Below, one piece after another: positions 24,538 through 32,285 of a stretch of DNA of 64,000 bases (its first letter is position 1; the number at the start of each line of letters is the position of its first letter). Below the pieces are notes generated by a model that had not been told where the DNA came from, did not search any database, and saw nothing but the letters and a program-made list of their open reading frames with translations. The translations under genes and the position numbers were made by a program. This DNA is from Pedobacter aquatilis. Lineage in GTDB: Bacteria; Bacteroidota; Bacteroidia; Sphingobacteriales; Sphingobacteriaceae. The DNA is taken from the NCBI RefSeq assembly GCF_030409415.1, contig NZ_JAUFPW010000028.1:1-64000 (forward strand). Reading direction: 5' to 3'.

Positions 24538-25641
24538 ATGAGAATTGCAATTATAGGTTCGAGGGGTTATCCTTATGTGTACGGCGGATTCGAAACTTTC
24601 GTTAAAGAACTAAGTGAAAGACTTGTTAATCAAGATATTGAAGTACACGTTTATTGCCAAAAAAATTTATTTACCGATTTTCCACAAGAAGTAAATGGAA
24701 TAAAGCTTCATTATATTCCCACTTTACCGCAAAAATCCTTAAACCAAATTATCCATTCCTTTCTGTCCATAATACATGCAACATTTAGCAAAGCTGATGT
24801 TTTGTTGGTTGTAAATTTGGCTGCAGGACCAATGGGATGGATACCAAAAATTACGGGAAAAAAAACCATGATTAATGTGGATGGACTGGAATGGTTGAGA
24901 CCAAAATGGAAAGGTTTGGGGGCTAAATACTTTTACTGGGCAGCTAAAGTAGCTACAAAATTATACGACAAAATCATTACAGATGCAGAAGCCATGCGTC
25001 AGGTTTATCTTGAAGAATTCAAAGCAGATTCTACCGTTATTGCTTATGGAGCACCAGGATTTAAACAAGCTACCGAAGATGGATTACAGCGTTTAAGTTT
25101 ACAAAAAGAAAGTTACTATCTTATTGTTGGCCGTTTAATTCCTGATAATAACGCCGGTTTGATAATTAAAGGATTCTTAAAATCGAAATCAAAAAAGAAA
25201 TTGGTGGTTGTGGGCGATGTTCCTTACAGCGATAAATATGCATCTGATTTGAAGGCAATGCAAAATGAAAGGTTGATTTTTACCGGATATGTAAAAGATC
25301 AACAAGAATTAATGGCCATATACCAACATGCCTATGCCTATATTCATGGTCATAAGTTTGGCGGAACAAATCCTGCTATGCTCAAAGCAATGGTAAATAA
25401 TTGTGCCATCTTAGCACTTAATACCGTTTTTAATAAAGAAATGCTAAGTGATGGAAAATTTGGAGTGTTCTTTGATGAAAATGAAAATGCCGTTTCATTA
25501 GCCCTAGAAAATTTAGAAAATGCACCCGAAAAAGTTGCAGCACTAAAAGGCATAGTAAGTAGCGGTTTAACCGATAAATATAATTGGGAAAAGATAACAA
25601 CAACATATAAAGAGGAGATGTTAAAACTATTAAATAGTTAA
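24538..25641 (+). CDS. Glycosyltransferase with DUF1972 N-terminus (GT4-like, rhamnosyltransferase type)
   Basis: This 367-residue GT-B enzyme begins MRIAIIGSRGYPYVYGGFET, the signature of the DUF1972 domain found in several rhamnosyltransferases of capsule loci. The C-terminal Rossmann domain has YYLIVGRLIPDNNAGLIIKGF and the segment IHGHKFGGTNPAMLKAM, in the place of the usual GT4 E-x7-E region. It should use a nucleotide sugar, perhaps dTDP-rhamnose, to extend the undecaprenyl-linked glycan. The stop lies 6 bases before the next start. Confidence 0.88.
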   Translation: MRIAIIGSRGYPYVYGGFETFVKELSERLVNQDIEVHVYCQKNLFTDFPQEVNGIKLHYIPTLPQKSLNQIIHSFLSIIHATFSKADVLLVVNLAAGPMGWIPKITGKKTMINVDGLEWLRPKWKGLGAKYFYWAAKVATKLYDKIITDAEAMRQVYLEEFKADSTVIAYGAPGFKQATEDGLQRLSLQKESYYLIVGRLIPDNNAGLIIKGFLKSKSKKKLVVVGDVPYSDKYASDLKAMQNERLIFTGYVKDQQELMAIYQHAYAYIHGHKFGGTNPAMLKAMVNNCAILALNTVFNKEMLSDGKFGVFFDENENAVSLALENLENAPEKVAALKGIVSSGLTDKYNWEKITTTYKEEMLKLLNS

Positions 25642-25647
25642 TGGCGG

Positions 25648-26766
25648 ATGGAAGAGACAATTGTTGTTGGTATAGATATCCGTGATTTAAAAATTGCAAA
25701 AACCGGAACCAAAACTTATCTGGAAGAAATTTGTAGAGCATTTCAAAAGGAAATACCCGGCTACAAATTTTATTTTTTCGACACTTTATTACCTGTTTAC
25801 ACAGGAAAAAATAAAATACTAAAAGCAGTTGAACATTTGAGATTCTTCATCTGGAAACAAACCATACTTCCGCTATTGGCAATATTCAAAGGCTGTGATA
25901 TTATTTTTTGTACTGATTTCTTTGTTCCTTATGCAAATATAGGATACAAAACAATTCCTGTTTTTCACGATGCCTTTTTTTGGGAATACCCGGAACACTA
26001 CAATAAATACTGGCTTAAAATATTTCATAAGTTTGGTGTTCAGGCCGCAAAAAAATCTGCCTATGTTATAGCGCCTACCGAATACGCAAAGGAGCGAATT
26101 GCATACTTTTCAGGTTTAGCAGAAAGCAAAATAATTTCCATTCCAGAAGCGCCAAAAACACTGATTTCTAATCCGTCACTATCAAACGGAAGCTTAAAGT
26201 TAAAAACTTCAAAATACTTTTTACATATTGGTACTTTCGAAAAAAGAAAAAATCTCCATTGCTTAGTAGAAGCGCTACACCTTCTACGCCAACAAGGTTT
26301 TACTGATTTTTCTTTGATCCTATGCGGACAAATCAGTCCTAAAAATGATATGGATGGCAGCCGAAAAATACTTGAAGCAATCGCTAAATTTAAACTCGAG
26401 GAATACGTAATCATGCCCGGTTATGTTAAAGATGTAGATTTATCATGGTACTATCAACACGCTGAATTATATCTTTTCCCATCTGTTAATGAGGGTTTTG
26501 GCCTACCAATTCTGGAGGCTTTTCAGCATAATATACCCGTTTTAGTTGCAAATAATACTTGTTTACCGGAAGTTGGAGGCGATGCTGTTGTTACTTTCGA
26601 CCCCTATCAGGCTACTGATTTAGCAAACAAGATAATTCCCATTATTACCAGTAATGAAAGAAGATTAGAACTTATAGTACTTGGAAGAGAAAGATTAAAA
26701 ACCTTTTCCTGGGAAAGAACAGCAAATGAATTAATTGAGGTGTTTAAAAAAGCTATTGAATATTAA
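25648..26766 (+). CDS. Family 4 glycosyltransferase
   Basis: This 372-residue cytoplasmic GT-B enzyme starts VVGIDIRDLKIAKTGTKTYL, as in GT4 enzymes that act on lipid-linked sugars (the G-I-x-T-Y region). It also has PVFHDAFFWEYPEHY and IGTFEKRKNLHCLVEAL. The donor-binding motif LFPSVNEGFGLPILEAFQHNIPV contains the paired glutamates expected of GT4. The donor and linkage are unknown. The start is the ATG at 25648; another ATG at 25641 is in a different frame. The stop is 130 bases before the next gene, where a fresh -7 element is found. Confidence 0.9.
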   Translation: MEETIVVGIDIRDLKIAKTGTKTYLEEICRAFQKEIPGYKFYFFDTLLPVYTGKNKILKAVEHLRFFIWKQTILPLLAIFKGCDIIFCTDFFVPYANIGYKTIPVFHDAFFWEYPEHYNKYWLKIFHKFGVQAAKKSAYVIAPTEYAKERIAYFSGLAESKIISIPEAPKTLISNPSLSNGSLKLKTSKYFLHIGTFEKRKNLHCLVEALHLLRQQGFTDFSLILCGQISPKNDMDGSRKILEAIAKFKLEEYVIMPGYVKDVDLSWYYQHAELYLFPSVNEGFGLPILEAFQHNIPVLVANNTCLPEVGGDAVVTFDPYQATDLANKIIPIITSNERRLELIVLGRERLKTFSWERTANELIEVFKKAIEY

Positions 26767-26803
26767 TATCACTGAACTTATAAATTTCCATCCTTTAAAA
26801 ATG

Positions 26804-26811
26804 TACTTTTG
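26804..26811 (+). promoter_or_regulatory. -7 element TACTTTTG within system 1
   Basis: It is a perfect TAnnTTTG match, 85 bases before the ATG at 26897, in a 130-base gap after the preceding gene. No clear -33 element is visible. It suggests that the last part of the locus can be transcribed separately. Confidence 0.35.
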
Positions 26812-26896
26812 TAGGTTTGATACAATATCCCTTACATCAAACCTAATTTAATAAATTGAATTCGAATACGCATAAAATAAATCTAATAATCAACTG

Positions 26897-28051
26897 ATGA
26901 ATATACTTATTTTAGGTGCTTCATCAGATTTATATGGTGGAAGCAAAATACTCTCAATAGTTGCCAAAATCTTGGCCGATGGTAACCACAGACCCATTGT
27001 GGTGATTTCTGAAACCGGTGAACTGGTAGATGAACTTAATAAACTGGGCATTGAAGTTAGAATTATTCGTTTAGGTATATTAAGAAGAAAATATCTTTCG
27101 GTATCAGGTATATTAAACCGGGTAAAAGTTACAGGTAAGGCATGGCAATTGTTGGGCGACTTGATTGATGATGAAAAAATTGACGTTGTTTATTCAAATA
27201 CCACCGGCGTATTAATCGGTGCCTTTTTGGCCAAAAAGAAAAAAATTAAACATATATGGCACATCCACGAAATCATAACTAAACCTAAAATCTTTACAAA
27301 GGTGCTAAGCTTTCTGGTTGGAAAATACAGTGATAATATAATTGTGGTATCTGATGCGGTAAAAAATCATTGGAAAGAACACATCCATAGAAAAACTATT
27401 ACCAGAATTTATAATGGTATTGATACGAGTGTTTATGGCAATTCTGAAGATTCACTAAGAAAAGAGTTAAACCTAAGCCAAACGGATACATTAATTGGTA
27501 TGATAGGCAGGGTTAACCATTGGAAAGGCCAGGATTACTTTATTAACATCGCTAAACTTATTCTTCAGAAGCAACCGAACACAAAATTTATTATTGCCGG
27601 GGATGCTTATCCCGGAAATGACCATTTGGTTGATAAACTGGTAAATCGGATAGAAAATGAAAATCTAAAAAATTCAGTATATTACCTAGGCTACAGAACA
27701 GACATACCGAATATTCTAAATTCTCTGGACATTTTTGTTTTGCCCTCTACATCACCCGATCCATTTCCAACTGTTATTTTAGAAGCGATGGCGAGTTCGA
27801 AACCGGTAATTGCTACGAAACATGGGGGAGCTTGTGAAATGATTGCTGATGAGGTAACCGGAATACTTATTCCTTTTGATGATGCCAAAATATCTGCGGT
27901 CAGAATTTTAGATTTACTCAGCGATAAAACTAAAATTGAAGAAATGGGCAAACTGGCTAAAATCAGAATTGACACACTTTTCTCCTTAGATAGCTTTAAA
28001 GAATCAATTTTAAACCTATTTAAAGCCACTTTTGAGCTTAAGCATAAATGA
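26897..28051 (+). CDS. Family 4 glycosyltransferase
   Basis: This 384-residue GT-B enzyme starts MNILILGASSDLYGGSKILS, the glycine-rich acceptor-domain loop. It has HIWHIHEIITKPKIF, the hinge RIYNGIDTSVYG, and the donor-domain motif IGMIGRVNHWKGQDYF. The GT4 signature is VLPSTSPDPFPTVILEAMASSKPVIAT, with the glutamate pair partly conserved. It probably adds one residue of the repeat unit of system 1. It lies between two spaced intergenic regions, each with a -7 element, so it may be expressed somewhat independently. Confidence 0.9.
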   Translation: MNILILGASSDLYGGSKILSIVAKILADGNHRPIVVISETGELVDELNKLGIEVRIIRLGILRRKYLSVSGILNRVKVTGKAWQLLGDLIDDEKIDVVYSNTTGVLIGAFLAKKKKIKHIWHIHEIITKPKIFTKVLSFLVGKYSDNIIVVSDAVKNHWKEHIHRKTITRIYNGIDTSVYGNSEDSLRKELNLSQTDTLIGMIGRVNHWKGQDYFINIAKLILQKQPNTKFIIAGDAYPGNDHLVDKLVNRIENENLKNSVYYLGYRTDIPNILNSLDIFVLPSTSPDPFPTVILEAMASSKPVIATKHGGACEMIADEVTGILIPFDDAKISAVRILDLLSDKTKIEEMGKLAKIRIDTLFSLDSFKESILNLFKATFELKHK

Positions 28052-28127
28052 TTTTAAATCTATTTTAATTAAATAATCGCTAATAAATTAGAATTAAACG
28101 ATAAAGCATGCATTTGAATTTTTAACT

Positions 28128-28135
28128 TATATTTG
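28128..28135 (+). promoter_or_regulatory. -7 element TATATTTG before wza of system 1
   Basis: It is a perfect TAnnTTTG match, 20 bases before the wza ATG at 28156. A TTTG exists at 28113-28116 but is too close to serve as a standard -33 element. Confidence 0.4.
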
Positions 28136-28155
28136 CAGTTAAAATTTTACAATAC

Positions 28156-30471
28156 ATGCGTCTAAAAAATATCTTTTGTGCCCTTATTTTAATTACCCTG
28201 CTACCTTTAGCAAAATTATCCGCACAAACCATATCAACTGATAACTTGAGCAAAGTGAAAGTTGAACAGTTATCCGACGCACAGATATTGGAAATTTCCA
28301 AAAGATTTGAAGCATCGGGAATATCTGAAGCCGAAGCCATCAAAATTTTGGTTGCAAAAGGCATGGACCCTGCCGAAGTTGATAAGTATAAAGAACGTTT
28401 GGCAGAAGTTCAATCTGGTGGAAAAACGGCTAAAAACACAAATCAGCCTACTGTTGTAAAAACTCAAGACATAAAAAATCGAGATACAACCAGAATTTCC
28501 AGCCCTCAGCCAATTAAAAAAAGTAGCCCGATTTATGGCTATGAATTTTTTAGCAATCCAAACTTAAAATTTGAACCAAATATTCGCATTGCGACACCAA
28601 AAAGTTATGTTTTAGGTCCTGATGATGAATTATCAATCCTATTAACCGGTTTAAACGAAAGTACAACCAATGCAAAGGTTTCGCCAGAAGGGAATGTAAA
28701 AATCCCTTATGCAGGTTTGGTTTATGTAAATGGTTTGAGCATTGAGCAAGCGACCGCACAAATTCGCTCAAAAATGGTTAAAGCTTATCCGGCTTTAGCT
28801 TCAGGACAAACAAAACTAACTGTAAATTTAGGAACCGTTAGAAGCATTCGAGTAACCATAATCGGCGATGTTGCAACCCCAGGGACTTATACAGTTTCCT
28901 CCTTATCAACACTGTTTAATGCTTTATATCAAAGTGGCGGACCAACCTACCGTGGTTCTCTACGTAAGATTGAGTTAATCAGAAACAATAGAGTGATTCA
29001 GGTTGTCGACCTGTATAACTTCCTTCAAAAAGGTATACAAACCGATAATTTAAGCCTACGCGACCAAGATGTAATTAGAATTCCGGTTTATACTACAAGA
29101 GTTGCAATTGATGGTACTGTAAAAAGACCAGGCACTTACGAATTAAAAACTTCTGAAACCTTAAGTGACCTGATTACCTATGCTGGTGGCTTCAGTGATT
29201 TGGCTTACAAAGGCATGGCTAAGGTTACGCAGGTTGGTGACAAAGAAAGAAGTGTGAAAGATATACCTGCTGATATGTTTGACCGCTATACCCTAAAAAA
29301 TGCTGATTCAGTGTTTTTTGGAGCAATTTTAGAACGTTTTGCAAACAGAGTTGTGATAGATGGTGCAGTTTACCGCCCAGGAACTTTTGAATTGAGCCAA
29401 GGCTTAACACTTAAAAACTTAATCAGCAAAGCTGATGGACTCCGCGAAGATGCAGCCTTAGGTAATGGATACATAAAGCGTATTAAACCTGATTTGGAAA
29501 AAGAAATGATATCCTTTAACCTCGGCAATGTAATGTCGGGAAAAGATAACGATATCGCTTTAATGAGAGAAGATTCTGTTTTTGTTACCTCAACAAAAAG
29601 TTTGAGAGACGAATCTTCTATCAGCATCGGCGGATATGTTAAAGCACCGGGATCTTTCCAATATAGAAAAGGAATGAGTGTTGCCGATGTAGTAAATATG
29701 GCGAATGGTTTCACAAATGATGCCGCAAATCATCGTATAGAAATTTCAAGATTGATAAAAGATACTTCGGATACCTTATCCAATCAATTGGTTAAAATCA
29801 TTACCCTCAGTTTAGATTCTGCTTTATCATCTAATGATGGTAAATTTTTACTGGAGCCTTTGGATTACATATATGTACCTCGATTGGTAAATTACCGTTC
29901 AATAGGCAATGTCAAAATACGTGGAGAGGTTTTATTTTTAGGCGATTATGCACAGCAAAGAAGAGATGAAACCGGTATAGAGTTTATTAAACGTGCTGGT
30001 GGTGTGACGCCTCTTGGTTCATTAGAGAATACACAAGTTTATCGCAATGGCGTGAGAGTTGATATGGACCTGACCGGAAAGCGTAAGCGACAAAGTGCAG
30101 ATGCAACGATTTTAATGCCTGGCGATAGTTTATTTATTCCAAAAAATGAACCGTTTGTAGAGGTTACCGGTTCGGTTAACAACCCTCAATTACTAAGATA
30201 TGCTAATTCAAACTTTAAGTATTATGTTGATGCGGCAGGCGGTATAACTGAAAATGCAAGATTAAAAGGGGCCTACATTAAATATCCTAATGGAATAAAT
30301 GCGCCCGTTAAAACCTTTTTGTTTATTAAAAATTATCCAAAAGTAACGGAAGGTAGCCAAATCATCGTACCAGAAAAATCAGGAAAGAATAAATTAGGCT
30401 TTGCAGAAATTACAACCATCGCTTCGGCACTTACCGGTATTGTGAGTTTAATTGCCATCCTATTTAAATAA
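28156..30471 (+). CDS. wza: Wza-like outer-membrane polysaccharide export protein with multiple SLBB domains (system 1)
   Basis: This 771-residue secreted protein should form the export channel. A signal peptide (about 1-23, ending LSAQ) has no lipobox cysteine, unlike E. coli Wza. Residues about 35-85 form a helical segment (QLSDAQILEISKRFEASG) that is also present in the system 2 homologue. A polar linker precedes the poly-export domain beginning near YVLGPDDELSILLTG. Several SLBB repeats follow, each with a G-x-V-x-x-P-G-x-Y/F signature (DVATPGTYTV, TVKRPGTYEL, AVYRPGTFEL, YVKAPGSFQY). The protein ends in a hydrophobic helix, IASALTGIVSLIAILFK, which could cross the outer membrane. It is followed after 4 bases by its Wzz-like partner. 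Confidence 0.92.
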   Translation: MRLKNIFCALILITLLPLAKLSAQTISTDNLSKVKVEQLSDAQILEISKRFEASGISEAEAIKILVAKGMDPAEVDKYKERLAEVQSGGKTAKNTNQPTVVKTQDIKNRDTTRISSPQPIKKSSPIYGYEFFSNPNLKFEPNIRIATPKSYVLGPDDELSILLTGLNESTTNAKVSPEGNVKIPYAGLVYVNGLSIEQATAQIRSKMVKAYPALASGQTKLTVNLGTVRSIRVTIIGDVATPGTYTVSSLSTLFNALYQSGGPTYRGSLRKIELIRNNRVIQVVDLYNFLQKGIQTDNLSLRDQDVIRIPVYTTRVAIDGTVKRPGTYELKTSETLSDLITYAGGFSDLAYKGMAKVTQVGDKERSVKDIPADMFDRYTLKNADSVFFGAILERFANRVVIDGAVYRPGTFELSQGLTLKNLISKADGLREDAALGNGYIKRIKPDLEKEMISFNLGNVMSGKDNDIALMREDSVFVTSTKSLRDESSISIGGYVKAPGSFQYRKGMSVADVVNMANGFTNDAANHRIEISRLIKDTSDTLSNQLVKIITLSLDSALSSNDGKFLLEPLDYIYVPRLVNYRSIGNVKIRGEVLFLGDYAQQRRDETGIEFIKRAGGVTPLGSLENTQVYRNGVRVDMDLTGKRKRQSADATILMPGDSLFIPKNEPFVEVTGSVNNPQLLRYANSNFKYYVDAAGGITENARLKGAYIKYPNGINAPVKTFLFIKNYPKVTEGSQIIVPEKSGKNKLGFAEITTIASALTGIVSLIAILFK

Positions 30472-30475
30472 GTTT

Positions 30476-31558
30476 ATGCAGTCTGCCGAAAATAAAACAA
30501 CCTATGCTAATGTAGAAGAAGACTTTTCTTTTTCGAAAATGATGGATACCCGCAAAAAGGACATTGTATATCTGTGGAAGTTTAAAATTAGAATATTAAT
30601 TATCGGATTAATTGGAGGTGCTTTAGGTTTTCTGGCAGCGTTATTTTGGCCCGTTACCTATACCGCTAAACTAACATTTGTAGTAGAAGAGGGTAAATCC
30701 AGCGGCGGCGGAATATTATCTTCCCTGGCCGGGCAAATGGGTTTTGATATTGGTGGCTTAACCGGAGGCACCAGCGGTGTTTTAGCTGGAGACAACGTAT
30801 TGCAATTATTAACCAGTCAAAAGATGGTTAAGCAAACGATTTTAACACCTTTAGATACTGCAAATAAATCATACACCATTGCGGATAAGTATGCAGATGC
30901 ATATGAGCTTAAAGAAGACTGGAAAGATTTAAAATCAAACACCAAAAAGGAAACCATCATGTTTCCGCCAGAAACCAAAACATATACCCGCTTACAGGAT
31001 AGCTTACTTCATGACATCATCCGAAGAGTTACAGAAAAAGAACTTTCAGTTAGCAAACCTGATAAAAAATTAGGTTTTTTTGCGCTTACTACCACCATGA
31101 AAAGTGAGCAGTTAGCAGGTCTGGTATCTACTCGCTTAATTGATGAGGCCACACAATTTTATATTGAAACCAAAACCAAAAGACTAAGGGTAAATGTAAA
31201 TCGCTTACAACATAGAGCAGATAGTATTGGCAGATTGTTAAATCGTAAAACTTATGCTGCAGCTGGTGCGAATGCAATTATGCTGGATGCAAACCCTGCT
31301 TTCGCAACAATCGGTGTTGGGGCCGAACTCCAAGAACGCGATAAAAGAGTTTTACAAACCATCTATTCAGAAATCATCAAAAACCTGGAAGTAAGTCGCA
31401 CCATGTTGATGCAGGAAACACCAACCTTTCAAATTGTTGATGAACCTGAAATGCCCTTGAAGAAAAACAAAATGAGTAAGGTTGTTGGTATCGCAATGGG
31501 TGGTTTATTACTCGGTGCTTTTTATTGTTTGTTTCTTCTGATTAAGAGGAAAGACTAG
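30476..31558 (+). CDS. wzz: Wzz-like chain-length determinant / polysaccharide co-polymerase (system 1)
   Basis: The protein has 360 residues from the ATG at 30476; a TTG at 30452 opens the frame earlier but lies inside wza. A transmembrane helix near the N-terminus (IRILIIGLIGGALGFLAALFWP) precedes the conserved YTAKLTFVVEE. A Gly-rich segment (SSGGGILSSLAGQMGFDIGG) and the DNVLQLLTSQKM motif follow. The rest of the periplasmic region is helical, and a second helix near the C-terminus (VVGIAMGGLLLGAFYCLFLLI) closes the PCP topology. There is no Walker-motif tyrosine kinase domain, so it is not a Wzc. It should control chain length together with Wzy and contact Wza. It ends system 1 and faces the repeat array. 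Confidence 0.9.
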   Translation: MQSAENKTTYANVEEDFSFSKMMDTRKKDIVYLWKFKIRILIIGLIGGALGFLAALFWPVTYTAKLTFVVEEGKSSGGGILSSLAGQMGFDIGGLTGGTSGVLAGDNVLQLLTSQKMVKQTILTPLDTANKSYTIADKYADAYELKEDWKDLKSNTKKETIMFPPETKTYTRLQDSLLHDIIRRVTEKELSVSKPDKKLGFFALTTTMKSEQLAGLVSTRLIDEATQFYIETKTKRLRVNVNRLQHRADSIGRLLNRKTYAAAGANAIMLDANPAFATIGVGAELQERDKRVLQTIYSEIIKNLEVSRTMLMQETPTFQIVDEPEMPLKKNKMSKVVGIAMGGLLLGAFYCLFLLIKRKD

Positions 31559-31589
31559 TTTGGTATTATTTTTTTAGTCTAGGCGCTTA

Positions 31590-32280
31590 TAAGTCTGAGC
31601 TTGTTGAAGAATTTACTAATTCGAATTTCCCATCATAACTAAATGTCATTCTAAGTATAATTAGAGTTACGTCATTCTGAGCGGAGTCGAAGAATCTTCT
31701 AGGGATCGTCATTGCGAGGAGGTACAACAAAGCAATCTCATAGCAAATTAATTCAAATTATTGTTATTCTGAGCATGTCGCAGAATCTTCAAAAAATCGT
31801 CATTGCGAGGCACGAAGCAATCTCCTTAAAGATAACCATTCTAATCAATTTGTCATTCTGAGCCTGTCGAAGAATCTTCCAGGGATCACCATTGCGAGGT
31901 ACGATGCAATCTCTCCTTAAAGATAACCAGTCTAATCAATTTGTCATTCTGAGCCTGTCGAAGAATAAGAATCAATACTACTTGAACGGAAACAGATTGC
32001 TTCAGCGCACACGAGCCCAGCTTCGCAATGACGAATTCAAGGCCTATCATTCTAAGCGGATTAGAAGAATCTTCCAGGGATCGTCATTGCGATGTACGAA
32101 GCAATCTCCTTAAAGATAACCAGTCTAATCAATTTGTCATTCTGAGCCTGTCGAAGAATACGAATCAACACTAATCGAACGGAAATGGATTGCCTCAGCT
32201 CACACGAGCTCAGCTTCGAAATGACGAAATTAAGGCAATTACACAATCACTTTGTCATTCTGAGCGTAGTCGAAGAATAT
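31590..32280. repeat. Composite array of short interspersed repeats at the junction of the two polysaccharide systems
   Basis: Two unit types alternate. Type A, GTCATTCTGAGC-N3-GTCGAAGAATCTT, occurs near 31671, 31763, 31851, 31942, 32046 (diverged), 32136 and 32254, with a decayed one at 31591. Type B, CGTCATTGCGAGGNACGAAG followed by CAATCT, occurs near 31707, 31798, 31887 and 32082. An inverted, longer form of B lies at 31994-32034 and 32187-32226. Spacing is irregular and the units are diverged, as expected of REP-like Bacteroidota repeats. No gene lies in 31559-32285. Confidence 0.85.
31912..32226. repeat. Two ~122-bp direct repeats inside the junction array
   Basis: 31912-32033 and 32105-32226 align over their full length with few mismatches. 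Both start TCTCCTTAAAGATAACCAG, contain a type A unit, and end with an inverted type B unit closing in ATGACGA. A segmental duplication built this part of the array. Confidence 0.8.
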
Positions 32281-32285
32281 AAAGC

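Noticed and set aside
31892..32113. Open reading frame of 73 codons within the junction array
   Set aside because: It is made entirely of repeat units (translated pieces such as FVILSLSK and LRRTRAQ-like text) and has no family resemblance. The frame is a by-product of the repeats.
31590..32280. Possible CRISPR array
   Set aside because: Units are diverged, of two types and in both orientations with irregular spacing. There are no uniform repeats and unique spacers, and no cas genes nearby.
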